From Trichococcus palustris (GTDB taxonomy: Bacteria > Bacillota > Bacilli > Lactobacillales > Aerococcaceae), in contig NZ_FOTD01000001.1 in NCBI RefSeq assembly GCF_900114465.1, positions 1 through 64,000 on the forward strand: a stretch of DNA of 64,000 nucleotides, written 5' to 3'. Both the position numbers and the translations under genes were made by a program. The notes under the pieces are model-generated. The model was given only the letters and a program-made list of their open reading frames with translations. It ran no database searches and had not been told where the DNA came from. This document shows positions 47,819 through 57,448 of the stretch, one piece after another (the stretch's first letter is position 1; each line of letters starts with the position of its first letter).

Positions 47819-48973
47819 ATGGCAAAAAGAGATTACTATGAAGTGTTGGGCGTGGCGAAAGATGCAACCAACGACGAAATAAAAAAAGCTTATCGCAAGC
47901 TTTCGAAGAAGTACCATCCGGATATCAACAAAGAGGAAGGTGCAGAAGCAAAATTTAAAGAACTCGCCGAAGCCTATGAAGTGTTGAGCGATGCGGACAA
48001 AAAAGCGGCCTACGATCAATACGGCCATGCCAGCACAGACCCTAATTTCGGCGGCGGCGGCTTTGGCGGCGGTGGATTCGGCGGCTTCAGCGGCGGCTTC
48101 GAAGATATTTTTGAATCCTTCTTCGGTGGCGGTGGCGGCCGCGGCAGAAATCCTAACGCTCCTCGTCAAGGATCTGATCTGCAATACCGTATCCACCTGA
48201 AATTCGAGGAAGCCATTTTCGGTAAAAAAGAGACCATCAAATACAAACGCGAAGAGGAATGCCATACCTGTCACGGTTCCGGGGCGAAGCCTGGAACAAG
48301 TCCTAAGACCTGTTCAAAATGTCATGGTTCGGGATCCGTCGGCGTCGAAAGAAACACAGCTTTCGGCCGCGTGATGACGCAAGCGGTCTGTGATGTCTGT
48401 GGCGGTACCGGAAAAGAGATCACCGACAAATGTACAACCTGTTATGGTCGCGGTCATGTTGAAGCCGATCATTCCGTCGCGGTCACGATTCCTGCCGGTG
48501 TGGAGGACGGACAACAAATGCGTTTGAATGGCCAAGGCGAAGTAGGCAGCAATGGCGGCCCATACGGCGACCTCTATGTCGTTTTCCAGGTTGAACCGAG
48601 TGATATCTTCGACCGCGAAGGGACGGAAATCTACTACACGCTGCCGATCAGTTTTGTGCAAGCGGCATTGGGTGATGAGATTGAAGTGCCTACCGTCCAC
48701 GGCAAGGTGAAACTGAAGGTTCCTGCCGGTACTCAAACGGGAACCAATTTCCGCCTGAAGGGGAAAGGTGCTCCGAAGCTGCGCGGAACCGGCAACGGCG
48801 ACCAACACGTAAAAGTCACGGTTGTTACACCGAAAAATCTGAATGAAAAACAAAGAGAAGCGATTCGCGCCTTTGCAGCTGTAGGCGGCGATACTGTCGT
48901 TGAGGATGAGTCCAATTTTTTTGAAAAAGTAAAGGATGCCTTTAACTTCGACGGCAGCAAAAAGAAGAAATGA
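47819..48973 (+). CDS. dnaJ: Chaperone DnaJ (Hsp40)
   Basis: The 384-residue type I Hsp40 has the J domain with HPD (KKYHPDIN), a long Gly/Phe linker, four CxxCxGxG zinc repeats ([24 protein letters not shown], and the variant CTTCYGRG), and C-terminal substrate-binding domains. ATG 47819 follows TGGAGG; the frame opens 23 codons earlier without support. It closes the operon. Confidence 0.97.
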   Translation: MAKRDYYEVLGVAKDATNDEIKKAYRKLSKKYHPDINKEEGAEAKFKELAEAYEVLSDADKKAAYDQYGHASTDPNFGGGGFGGGGFGGFSGGFEDIFESFFGGGGGRGRNPNAPRQGSDLQYRIHLKFEEAIFGKKETIKYKREEECHTCHGSGAKPGTSPKTCSKCHGSGSVGVERNTAFGRVMTQAVCDVCGGTGKEITDKCTTCYGRGHVEADHSVAVTIPAGVEDGQQMRLNGQGEVGSNGGPYGDLYVVFQVEPSDIFDREGTEIYYTLPISFVQAALGDEIEVPTVHGKVKLKVPAGTQTGTNFRLKGKGAPKLRGTGNGDQHVKVTVVTPKNLNEKQREAIRAFAAVGGDTVVEDESNFFEKVKDAFNFDGSKKKK

Positions 48974-48977
48974 AAAA

Positions 48978-49020
48978 ACAGAAAGAGAATGGGGTACGCT
49001 CATTCTTTTTCTGTTTTTTT
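48978..49020 (+). terminator. Terminator of the hrcA operon
   Basis: ACAGAAAGAGAATG pairs with CATTCTTTTTCTGT (with G-T pairs), followed by seven T. Confidence 0.85.
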
Positions 49021-49120
49021 GATTTCATCATGCCGGAAAGGATATTGACTGATAATCCTATACTCAAGTTGTAATTGTGTCAAAAAAGATAAAAAGTTTA
49101 GCTCTAAGTGGTGTAAGGGG

Positions 49121-49148
49121 TTACAAAACATAGAATAAAGTTTATAAT
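49121..49148 (+). promoter_or_regulatory. Candidate promoter of pckA
   Basis: TTACAA (49121-49126), 16-base spacer, TATAAT (49143-49148), 30 bases before the start codon. No clear catabolite-response element is seen. Confidence 0.55.
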
Positions 49149-49177
49149 AGGAGTATCAAATCAACGAGGTGACGTAT

Positions 49178-50824
49178 ATGGCTACTAGAGAAACTTATAA
49201 AAGATCTGAGTTAAAAAAGTCCAATCCTTTGCTTACTAAGTTCAGAACGACGATTGAGACAGCTTTCTATGGCAATAATATGCATGAAGTCACGGATATC
49301 GCAGATGCCTACGAGCTGGCAAAAAATGCCGACGGCGTCATCGTAACGGATCTGCCTGTTTTACATACTGCAGAGCTTGGATTGCCGAACCATGCTAAAG
49401 TGCTGGTCGAAAACGGCGGGAAGATTTTCGGACGTACTGCCCGAGCGAGACGGACCATCGGTGAGAACAAAGAGGAAGATGAAATTCTGGAAGGAATCGT
49501 CAGGGATGTCATCTATAAGAACCGCAAACGCTACTACTATAAAACATCCGGCTACGTCGGTTTGGACGAAGAATTTATGGTCAAGGCGCATATTGCCTTG
49601 CCGGAAGGAAACGAGAACAATCTGTATTCCTGGCTGCTGAATTTCCAATGGGATAACAAAGAATATAAGGATATGTATGCTAAGTCAAAAACATACGATG
49701 ATGGTGACATCTATATTTATGGCGATCCCGATTGGCGGCATCCAGATTATCCGTTGGGGCTGGCTTTGTTTGAACCGGATAAAAACGTTGCCTGCATCCT
49801 GGGAATGCAATATTTCGGAGAATTCAAAAAAGGCACCTTGACGCTCGCCTGGGGGACGGGACACCGCAACGGCTTTGTGGCTTGCCATGGGGGGCTGAAA
49901 CAGTTCAAACTGAACGATGGCGCATCTTATGTCGCTTCCTTCTTCGGGTTGTCAGGCTCGGGGAAATCCACCCTGACCCATTCCAAACACGAAAATAAAT
50001 ATGAAATCAAGGTATTGCATGATGACGCATTCCTGATCGACCTCAAAGATGGCTCATCGATTGCGTTGGAGCCAGCCTACTTCGATAAGACGCAAGATTA
50101 TCCGGCCGACCATCCGGAACAGGACTACTTCGTGACTGTGCAAAACGTCGGGGTGACAAAGGATGAAGACGGGAAAATCGTTTTGGTCACCGAAGATATC
50201 CGCAACGGCAACGGCCGAACAGTCAAATCGCGCTATTCAACCCCGAACCGGGTGGATAGATTTTCTGAACCGATCAATGCGGTCTATTGGATCATGAAGG
50301 ATGATTCCTTGCCGCCATTGGTTAAAGTCGATAATGCCGTATTGGCAGCAACATTCGGTACAACTTTGGCAACAAAACGCTCCACCGCAGAGACCATCAA
50401 AAAAGGGGAATCCCGGGATATGCTGGTCATCGAGCCGTTTGCGAACCCGTTCCGTGTCTATCCGTTGGCGGAGGACTACGCCGGCTTCAAGGAATTATTG
50501 GAGCATGATGAAGTGGACTGCTATATCATCAACACCGGCTTCTTCTTGGACAAAAAAATACCAAAAGAAGTGACACTGGGCGTCATCGAAAGCGTCGTGG
50601 AAGGGTCCGGGGAATTCAAGCCATTTGGCGACGTTCCGCACTTAAGCTATCTTTCTGTTGCCGGCTTCGATCCCGACATCACGGACAAAGACTACAGAAA
50701 ATTAGTGAAAACAAGAATGCAGATGAGAAAAGACTACCTGGATGAATTTAATGAGGCACATCAGGATCTGCCTATCCCTGAAGAATCAATACATTCATTG
50801 CAAGAGGTCATCGACGCTCTTTAA
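49178..50824 (+). CDS. pckA: Phosphoenolpyruvate carboxykinase (ATP)
   Basis: The 548-residue enzyme has the P-loop GLSGSGKSTL (kinase-1a) near residue 263 and the following HDDAFLIDL metal-binding region. It converts oxaloacetate and ATP to PEP and CO2; in fermentative bacteria it may run in reverse to fix CO2. ATG 49178 follows GAGGTGA; GTG 49169 in frame overlaps that site. It is a single-gene unit. The gene is absent from many lactic acid bacteria, which makes it a useful taxonomic hint. Confidence 0.93.
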   Translation: MATRETYKRSELKKSNPLLTKFRTTIETAFYGNNMHEVTDIADAYELAKNADGVIVTDLPVLHTAELGLPNHAKVLVENGGKIFGRTARARRTIGENKEEDEILEGIVRDVIYKNRKRYYYKTSGYVGLDEEFMVKAHIALPEGNENNLYSWLLNFQWDNKEYKDMYAKSKTYDDGDIYIYGDPDWRHPDYPLGLALFEPDKNVACILGMQYFGEFKKGTLTLAWGTGHRNGFVACHGGLKQFKLNDGASYVASFFGLSGSGKSTLTHSKHENKYEIKVLHDDAFLIDLKDGSSIALEPAYFDKTQDYPADHPEQDYFVTVQNVGVTKDEDGKIVLVTEDIRNGNGRTVKSRYSTPNRVDRFSEPINAVYWIMKDDSLPPLVKVDNAVLAATFGTTLATKRSTAETIKKGESRDMLVIEPFANPFRVYPLAEDYAGFKELLEHDEVDCYIINTGFFLDKKIPKEVTLGVIESVVEGSGEFKPFGDVPHLSYLSVAGFDPDITDKDYRKLVKTRMQMRKDYLDEFNEAHQDLPIPEESIHSLQEVIDAL

Positions 50825-50846
50825 TACCGAACAGCTCAATATAACG

Positions 50847-50882
50847 GAAGAACCTGGGACTAATTGGACCAGGTTCTTCTGT
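50847..50882 (+). terminator. Terminator after pckA
   Basis: AGAACCTGG pairs with CCAGGTTCT around an 11-base loop, followed by TCTGTC; the T-tract is imperfect. Confidence 0.65.
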
Positions 50883-50933
50883 CTGCAATAAGCTCTTTTG
50901 TGATAGAAAGAGGAGCCAATGTCGGCAGCCGCC

Positions 50934-50962
50934 TTGTCAGATACGCTTTGGATTGGTATAAT
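50934..50962 (+). promoter_or_regulatory. Promoter of lepA
   Basis: TTGTCA (50934-50939), 17-base spacer, TATAAT (50957-50962) preceded by TGG (extended -10). Confidence 0.75.
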
Positions 50963-51006
50963 TTTCTAGTGAACCAAATGGACGTTATAGAAAGAGAGCA
51001 ACTAAT

Positions 51007-52830
51007 ATGAACCTAGAAGAAATGAAACAAAGACAAAAAAAGATAAGAAATTTTTCTATCATTGCCCATATTGACCACGGGAAATCGACATTGGCCGACC
51101 GCATCCTGCAAAGCACCCATACGGTAGCCGATCGCGACATGCAGGAGCAGTTGCTTGATTCCATGGATCTGGAAAGAGAACGCGGTATCACCATCAAATT
51201 AAATGCGGTTGAATTGACTTATAAAGCAAACGATGGGGAAGATTATATTTTCCATCTGATTGATACCCCGGGGCACGTCGACTTCACTTATGAAGTATCC
51301 CGCAGTTTAGCGGCCTGCGAAGGCGCCATTTTAGTTGTCGATGCCGCACAAGGTGTCGAAGCGCAGACTTTGGCGAATGTTTATTTGGCGATGGACAACA
51401 ATCTGGAGATTTTACCGGTCATCAACAAAATCGACTTGCCGGCTGCGGATCCTGAACGCGTCCGCGAAGAAGTCGAAGAGGTTATCGGGATCGATGCCAG
51501 CGAAGCGATTTTGGCCAGCGCAAAGATCGGCTTGGGTATTCCTGAATTATTGGAACAGATCGTCGCAAAAGTACCCGCTCCGGAAGGCGATCTGGAAGCT
51601 CCTGTTCAGGCCCTTATTTTTGATTCCGCCTACGACGCTTATCGTGGTGTCGTCTTGAACGTCCGCATCAAAAACGGCGTCATCCGCCCTGGCGACATGA
51701 TCAGACTGATGGCGACCAAAAAAGAATATGAAGTCATCGAAGTAGGGATTTTCTCTCCAAAACCGATCAAACGGGATTATCTGATGGTAGGGGACGTTGG
51801 CTACATCACCGCCGGCATCAAAACGATCCAAGATACGCAAGTAGGGGATACCATCACGTTGGCGAACAATCCTGCAAGCGAACCTTTAGCCGGCTACCGC
51901 AAGATGAACCCGATGGTATACTGCGGAATCTATCCGGTGGATGCGTCAGACTTCAACGATCTGCGCGAAGCTTTGGAAAAACTGCAGTTGAACGATGCTT
52001 CTTTGCAGTTTGAAGCGGAATCATCGCAAGCCCTAGGGTTCGGTTTCCGTACCGGCTTCCTGGGCATGCTGCACATGGATGTCATCCAAGAACGGATCGA
52101 GCGCGAATTCGATCTGGATATCATCACAACGGCGCCATCGGTTATCTATCACGTCAACAAAACGGACGGTACAGTGCTGCAGATCGATAACCCTTCTGAA
52201 ATGCCTGACGCCACTGAAGTGCAGAGCATCGAAGAGCCTTACGTCAAAGCAAGCATCATGGTTCCCAACGATTATGTCGGCGCCGTGATGGAGATTGCCC
52301 AAAAGAAACGTGGCAGTTTCGTGACGATGGATTATTTGGACGATTTCCGCGTGAGCGTCGTCTACGAAATGCCTTTGGCCGAAATCATTTTCGATTTCTT
52401 CGATAGACTGAAATCAAGCACAAAAGGCTATGCCTCTCTTGACTATGAGTTGATCGGTTACCGCGAAAGCAAGTTGGTCAAGATGGACATCCTGCTGAAC
52501 GGTGAAGTGGTCGATGCGTTGAGTTCTATTGTACACAGAGACTTCGCTTATAATCGCGGCCGCATCATCGCTGACAAATTAAAAGAATTGATTCCGCGTC
52601 AACAATTCGAAGTGCCTATCCAAGCCACAATCGGCAACAAGATTTTGGCGCGTACGACAATCAAAGCCTTGCGCAAAAACGTATTGGCGAAATGTTACGG
52701 CGGAGACATCTCCCGTAAACGCAAATTGCTCGAAAAACAAAAAGAAGGTAAGAAACGCATGAAGCAAGTCGGATCGGTTGAAGTTCCGCAAGAAGCGTTC
52801 ATGGCCGTTTTGAAGATGGATGAGGATTAA
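51007..52830 (+). CDS. lepA: Elongation factor 4 (LepA)
   Basis: The 607-residue translational GTPase has AHIDHGKST (G1), DTPGHVDF (G3), NKID (G4), domains II, III and V as in EF-G, and the LepA-specific C-terminal domain ending in a basic region ([16 protein letters not shown]). It helps ribosome back-translocation or assembly under stress. It is a single-gene unit; in many Bacillota hemW or the hrcA operon lie nearby, as here. Confidence 0.96.
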   Translation: MNLEEMKQRQKKIRNFSIIAHIDHGKSTLADRILQSTHTVADRDMQEQLLDSMDLERERGITIKLNAVELTYKANDGEDYIFHLIDTPGHVDFTYEVSRSLAACEGAILVVDAAQGVEAQTLANVYLAMDNNLEILPVINKIDLPAADPERVREEVEEVIGIDASEAILASAKIGLGIPELLEQIVAKVPAPEGDLEAPVQALIFDSAYDAYRGVVLNVRIKNGVIRPGDMIRLMATKKEYEVIEVGIFSPKPIKRDYLMVGDVGYITAGIKTIQDTQVGDTITLANNPASEPLAGYRKMNPMVYCGIYPVDASDFNDLREALEKLQLNDASLQFEAESSQALGFGFRTGFLGMLHMDVIQERIEREFDLDIITTAPSVIYHVNKTDGTVLQIDNPSEMPDATEVQSIEEPYVKASIMVPNDYVGAVMEIAQKKRGSFVTMDYLDDFRVSVVYEMPLAEIIFDFFDRLKSSTKGYASLDYELIGYRESKLVKMDILLNGEVVDALSSIVHRDFAYNRGRIIADKLKELIPRQQFEVPIQATIGNKILARTTIKALRKNVLAKCYGGDISRKRKLLEKQKEGKKRMKQVGSVEVPQEAFMAVLKMDED

Positions 52831-52943
52831 CCGAAGAAATAATGGTTAATACGATGGAATCCTGGTGGACTGCCTGCGACTTGAATCGTGAACAGTTCGC
52901 TATCTGACCTGAAGTATCCATGCTTGAAACTTCGAACTCTTCA

Positions 52944-52991
52944 AAAGACTGCCCGGCGAATGGAAATCTCATTCACCGGACAGTCTTTTTT
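52944..52991 (+). terminator. Terminator after lepA
   Basis: AAGACTG...CGGCGAATG pairs with CATTCACCGG...CAGTCTT, followed by TTTTT. Confidence 0.82.
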
Positions 52992-53038
52992 GTGTATCTT
53001 TGAGAATGCTACCGTATAATTGAGAATGCAAGAGGATT

Positions 53039-53132
53039 TTGGCTATTATAAGTCGATCTATATAATTAGTCGATAATATAAATTACAAACGGAGGCAAAA
53101 AAATTGACCAAAATCATCCGTTTCGATATAGT
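53039..53132 (+). promoter_or_regulatory. Two candidate promoters of ahpCF
   Basis: P1: TTGGCT (53039-53044), 16 bases, TATAAT (53061-53066). P2: TTGACC (53104-53109), 17 bases, TATAGT (53127-53132). Both have good spacing; P2 lies nearer the gene and directly upstream of a PerR-like box. Confidence 0.6.
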
Positions 53133-53152
53133 GATTTATAGAGATTATTCTA

Positions 53153-53167
53153 AAATAATTATTCTAA
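53153..53167 (+). promoter_or_regulatory. Possible PerR box upstream of ahpC
   Basis: AAATAATTATTCTAA agrees with the PerR consensus TTATAATNATTATAA at 11 of 14 defined positions. It sits between promoter P2 and the ahpC ribosome site, a suitable place for a peroxide-responsive repressor. AT-rich surroundings make chance matches easy, so this is tentative. Confidence 0.45.
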
Positions 53168-53181
53168 TTGGAGGAAGCGAA

Positions 53182-53742
53182 ATGTCATTAATCGGACAAG
53201 AAATAGTAGAATTTAAAGCGAACGCTTATCACAACGGTGAATTTATCCAGGTTTCATCAGAAGATTTAAAAGGGAAATGGAACATTGTATGTTTTTACCC
53301 AGCAGACTTTACTTTCGTTTGCCCGACTGAATTAGAAGATTTACAAGATCAATATGCTACATTGAAAAGTTTAGGTGTGGAAGTTTATTCCGTTTCAACA
53401 GACACCCACTTCACTCATAAAGCTTGGCATGATCATTCACACGCCATCGGCAAAATTGAATACATCATGATCGGCGATCCGTCTCATGCTATCTCTATAG
53501 GATTTGATGTATTGGATGAACAAGGTTTGGCCCAGCGCGGAACATTCATCATTGATCCGGACGGAATCGTTCAGGCAGTAGAGATCAATGCGGACGGGAT
53601 TGGCCGTGACGCAAGCAGTTTAATCAATAAAATCCATGCAGCTCAATATGTCCGTACCCATCCAGGCGAAGTTTGCCCTGCGAAATGGAAAGAAGGAGCA
53701 GAAACATTGAAACCTAGCTTGGATTTGGTAGGTAAAATTTAA
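53182..53742 (+). CDS. ahpC: Alkyl hydroperoxide reductase subunit C (peroxiredoxin)
   Basis: The 186-residue typical 2-Cys peroxiredoxin has the peroxidatic cysteine in [11 protein letters not shown] (about residue 46) and the resolving cysteine in EVCPAKW near the C-terminus. It reduces H2O2 and organic peroxides with electrons from AhpF. ATG 53182 follows GGAGG by seven bases and gives the usual MSLIGQEI start. An in-frame TTG at 53104 also has GGAGG upstream but would add 26 unconserved residues over promoter and operator sequence. Confidence 0.95.
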   Translation: MSLIGQEIVEFKANAYHNGEFIQVSSEDLKGKWNIVCFYPADFTFVCPTELEDLQDQYATLKSLGVEVYSVSTDTHFTHKAWHDHSHAIGKIEYIMIGDPSHAISIGFDVLDEQGLAQRGTFIIDPDGIVQAVEINADGIGRDASSLINKIHAAQYVRTHPGEVCPAKWKEGAETLKPSLDLVGKI

Positions 53743-53752
53743 GGAGGCTCCC

Positions 53753-55285
53753 ATGGCATTAGATACAGAAATCAAAGGGCAACTGGCACAATATCTTGAA
53801 CTTTTAGAATCGGATATTGTATTCAAAATAAGCTTGGGCGAGGATGAAAACTCCGGCAAAGTGCGAGAGTTTTTAGCAGAGATTGCTGAAATGACGCCTA
53901 GAATCACCATAGAAGCTGCAGCGTTAGCCCGCACACCAAGTTTCACTATCACTAATCCTGATGCAGAAAGCGGCATTGTGTTTGCCGGACTGCCATTAGG
54001 ACATGAGTTCACATCCTTTATTTTAGCTTTATTGCAAGTTTCCGGTCGTGCGCCGAAAGTGGATGACGCGATCGTTGCACGGATTAAAGCAATCGATAAG
54101 GAGTTGCATTTTGAGACGTATGTCAGTTTGACATGTCACAACTGCCCGGACGTTGTTCAAGCGTTAAACATTATGTCTGTCCTGAATCCGAAAATCTCTC
54201 ACACAATGATTGAAGGCGGCATGTTTCAAGATGAAATTGAAGCGAAGAAGATCATGGCTGTGCCGACTGTTTTCCTTAATGGGGAAGAGCTTGCCAGCGG
54301 CCGTATGACCATCGAGCAATTACTTGATAAAGCCGCCGGGCCAACGAGCGCAGACGAATTTGCCGGCAAAGGCGTTTTCGACGTCCTTGTTGTAGGTGGT
54401 GGACCAGCCGGAAACAGCGCGGCAATCTATGCAGCGCGTAAAGGCATAAAGACCGGCATGGTTGTCGAAACCTACGGCGGACAAGTCATGGATACGGTAG
54501 GCATCGAAAACCTGATCGGGACTCCTTATACGGAAGGGCCAAAATTGATGGCTCAAATAGAACAACATGTGAACCAATATAAAGTGGATATCATGAAGAA
54601 TCAACGTGCCGTCGCTATCCGCAAAAATGACTTGATTGAAGTCGAATTGGCAAATGGAGCAGTCTTGAAAGCGAAAACTGCGATTTTGTCACTCGGTGCC
54701 CATTGGCGTAATGTGAATGTTCCTGGCGAAGAAGCATTCCGCACCAAAGGGGTAACAAACTGCCCGCACTGTGATGGCCCCTTGTTTGCCGGCAAAGACG
54801 TCGCCGTCATCGGCGGCGGCAATTCAGGGATTGAAGCAGCAATCGATTTGGCTGGGTTAGCTAAACAGGTGTATGTGCTGGAATTCTTGCCGGAATTAAA
54901 GGCTGATCAAGTGCTGCAGGATCGCGTAAATGCATTGCCGAACGTAACTGTCATTACAAATGCTGCGACAAAAGAAATTACCGGCACAGATCAAGTCGAA
55001 GCCATTACGTATACTGATCGTGAAACGAATGAAGAGCATTCCATAGCACTTGAAGGTGTCTTCGTTCAGATCGGATTGATACCGAACACTGCTTGGTTGA
55101 AGGACTCTGGCGTGGCATTGAATGCACGTGGCGAAATCATTGCCGATAACCATGGTTCCACAAATCTTGATGGCGTATTCGCTGCAGGCGACTGCACAGA
55201 TAGTGCCTACAAACAAATCATCATTTCAATGGGAGCTGGAGCAACGGCTGCTTTAGGCGCATTCGATTATTTGATTCGCCAATAA
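53753..55285 (+). CDS. ahpF: Alkyl hydroperoxide reductase subunit F
   Basis: The 510-residue flavoprotein has two N-terminal thioredoxin-like folds with redox pair CHNC near residue 127, an FAD domain (GGGPAGNSAA), an NAD(P)H domain (GGGNSGIEAA) and the second redox pair CPHC near residue 340. It passes electrons from NADH to AhpC. A GGAGG site lies in the 10-base gap after ahpC, so the two form one operon. Confidence 0.95.
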   Translation: MALDTEIKGQLAQYLELLESDIVFKISLGEDENSGKVREFLAEIAEMTPRITIEAAALARTPSFTITNPDAESGIVFAGLPLGHEFTSFILALLQVSGRAPKVDDAIVARIKAIDKELHFETYVSLTCHNCPDVVQALNIMSVLNPKISHTMIEGGMFQDEIEAKKIMAVPTVFLNGEELASGRMTIEQLLDKAAGPTSADEFAGKGVFDVLVVGGGPAGNSAAIYAARKGIKTGMVVETYGGQVMDTVGIENLIGTPYTEGPKLMAQIEQHVNQYKVDIMKNQRAVAIRKNDLIEVELANGAVLKAKTAILSLGAHWRNVNVPGEEAFRTKGVTNCPHCDGPLFAGKDVAVIGGGNSGIEAAIDLAGLAKQVYVLEFLPELKADQVLQDRVNALPNVTVITNAATKEITGTDQVEAITYTDRETNEEHSIALEGVFVQIGLIPNTAWLKDSGVALNARGEIIADNHGSTNLDGVFAAGDCTDSAYKQIIISMGAGATAALGAFDYLIRQ

Positions 55286-55573
55286 GAAATAGGGCTCATT
55301 TTCAAATGGTGTTGATGGACATTCTCATCACCAAATGGATTGCATCCCATTCATAAACTTCAGAGGAGGGATTTCGAATGAAATTTCTCTTCTGGAGTTT
55401 ATTTTTGACATTTTACTTTCCACCAGGTGAAATACGACTCTTTTTGCAGCAAAAACCTTTATAATCCGAAAAATGAAAGCAGTTTTATTCGTTATTTGGT
55501 TATAAAATGCGTTCCATCTGCTAGGCGATGTGCTAAAATGTATGTAAATAATGAAGAATTTGGAGTGATAGTT
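55286..55573 (+). other. Intergenic region ahpF-fhs
   Basis: No gene is supported over these 288 bases; frames here lack ribosome sites or family features. TGC-TAAAAT at 55531-55539 is a possible extended -10 for fhs. A weak CATTTTGA/TCATTTTC-type symmetry just after ahpF could slow transcription, but no clear terminator is seen. Confidence 0.4.
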
Positions 55574-57250
55574 TTGAAGACAGATATCGAGATTGCCCAA
55601 TCTAATGTAATGCTTCCGATTAAAGAAGTGGCAGCGAAGCTTTCCTTAACAGAAGATGATTTGATTTTATATGGGAAATACAAAGCTAAAGTGGCCATCA
55701 ATAAAATCAATTCATTGAGTAATGAAGAAGATGGGAAACTCATCCTGGTTACAGCCATCAACCCTACACCGGCTGGTGAAGGTAAATCGACAGTGACAGT
55801 CGGTCTGGGCGATGCTTTGACCAGCATCGGCAAGAAGGCGATGATCGCGATGCGCGAACCTTCATTGGGGCCTACAATGGGAGTCAAAGGCGGCGCTGCA
55901 GGCGGCGGATATGCCCAAGTGCAACCGATGCAGGACATCAATCTGCATTTTACCGGTGATATGCATGCCATCACAGCTACAAACAATACGTTATCTGCGC
56001 TGATCGACAATCATATTCAACAAGGAAATCAACTGAATATCGACCAAAGACGCATCACCTGGAAACGGGTATTGGACATCAACGATCGTGCCTTAAGAAA
56101 AATCGTGATCGGTCTGGGCGGCCCTGTGCAAGGTGTTCCGCGCGAAGATGGTTTCGATATTACGGTTGCGAGCGAAATCATGGCCATTCTGTGCTTGGCG
56201 ACTTCCTTGACAGATCTGAAAAACAGAATCGGCAATATCGTGATCGGCTACACCTTCGATAGGGAACCTGTGACGGTCAGAGAGTTAAAAGTCGAAGGGG
56301 CTTTAACCTTGTTGATGAAAGATGCGTTGGAACCTAACTTGGTCCAAACGTTGTATCATACACCAGCCTTCGTTCATGGCGGACCGTTCGCGAATATCGC
56401 CCATGGCTGCAACAGCGTCCTTGCGACAAAAACAGCGTTGAAATTAGCCGACTACGTCATCACCGAAGCAGGCTTCGGTGCGGATCTTGGTGCTGAGAAG
56501 TTTCTGGATATCAAAGCGCCACAATTAGGCAAGAATCCCGATGCGGTTGTCATCGTTGCGACGGTTCGCTCGCTGAAAATGCATGGTGGCGTACTTGTGA
56601 AAGACCTGAACAGCGGAGAGAATGTCGCTGCCGTCAAAAAGGGCTACGCAAATCTGCAGAAACATATCGAAAACATGCAACAATACGGTATTCCAGTTGT
56701 TGTTGCATTGAATGAGTTCACAAACGACACAGCAGCCGAAATCCAAGCCGTCGTTGATTTATGCGCTGCGCAAGGCGTAAACTGTGTGCAGACTGCGGTC
56801 TGGGCGAAAGGGCCTGAAGGCGGAGTGGCTTTGGCGAATGCAGTTGTCAAAGCCATCGATGAAAATACCGCTGCATTCACACCGCTTTATGTTGCCGAAG
56901 AATGCAGCATCGAAGAAAAAATCGAAAAAATCGTCACCAAGATTTATGGCGGAAAGAGCGTCATCTATTCGAAACAAGCCAAGATCCAATTGCGCCAGTT
57001 CAAGAAAAACGGCTGGGATCGTTTGCCGGTTTGTATGGCCAAAACGCAATATTCCTTGTCGGATGACCAGAAAGCCATCGGGCGTCCAGAAGGTTTCGAC
57101 ATAACAATCAGAGAATTCGTGCCGAAAATCGGTGCGGGCTTCGTCGTGGCGTTGACAGGGGATATCCTGACCATGCCGGGTCTGCCGAAAGAGCCTGCTG
57201 CATTGCGGATGGATGTCACCGAAGAGGGCATCGTAACCGGATTATTTTAA
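55574..57250 (+). CDS. fhs: Formate-tetrahydrofolate ligase
   Basis: The 558-residue enzyme, of normal family length (~556), has the P-loop-like [15 protein letters not shown] near residue 65 and [11 protein letters not shown]. It makes 10-formyl-THF from formate, THF and ATP for purine and initiator-tRNA synthesis. TTG 55574 follows GGAGTGA by five bases. The frame is open 49 codons further upstream, but that stretch is intergenic and unconserved. It connects functionally with thyA and folA further right. Confidence 0.94.
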   Translation: MKTDIEIAQSNVMLPIKEVAAKLSLTEDDLILYGKYKAKVAINKINSLSNEEDGKLILVTAINPTPAGEGKSTVTVGLGDALTSIGKKAMIAMREPSLGPTMGVKGGAAGGGYAQVQPMQDINLHFTGDMHAITATNNTLSALIDNHIQQGNQLNIDQRRITWKRVLDINDRALRKIVIGLGGPVQGVPREDGFDITVASEIMAILCLATSLTDLKNRIGNIVIGYTFDREPVTVRELKVEGALTLLMKDALEPNLVQTLYHTPAFVHGGPFANIAHGCNSVLATKTALKLADYVITEAGFGADLGAEKFLDIKAPQLGKNPDAVVIVATVRSLKMHGGVLVKDLNSGENVAAVKKGYANLQKHIENMQQYGIPVVVALNEFTNDTAAEIQAVVDLCAAQGVNCVQTAVWAKGPEGGVALANAVVKAIDENTAAFTPLYVAEECSIEEKIEKIVTKIYGGKSVIYSKQAKIQLRQFKKNGWDRLPVCMAKTQYSLSDDQKAIGRPEGFDITIREFVPKIGAGFVVALTGDILTMPGLPKEPAALRMDVTEEGIVTGLF

Positions 57251-57267
57251 AAAATGACTTTACAGCG

Positions 57268-57302
57268 AACTAGAGAGGGCTTTTCCTCTCTAGTTTTTTT
57301 TC
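57268..57302 (+). terminator. Terminator after fhs
   Basis: AACTAGAGAGG pairs with CCTCTCTAGTT around GCTTTT, followed by a run of T. Confidence 0.92.
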
Positions 57303-57448
57303 GGAAAATAAATTTTCAAATAAGGTCAACTTAATTTTAGGACATGTGAGTCCAATCATATAGATGAATGTGTTACAATGTCAAAGAGACAATTAAAATC
57401 CCTGGACAAGAAACAGCATGGATTGAAAACAAAGGATGAATGACATAA

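Noticed and set aside
48050-48145. GGC-rich repetitive stretch
   Set aside because: This is the glycine/phenylalanine linker of DnaJ, not a separate repeat element.
55328-55600. Minus-strand frame between ahpF and fhs
   Set aside because: It overlaps the fhs start region and has no ribosome site or recognisable domain.
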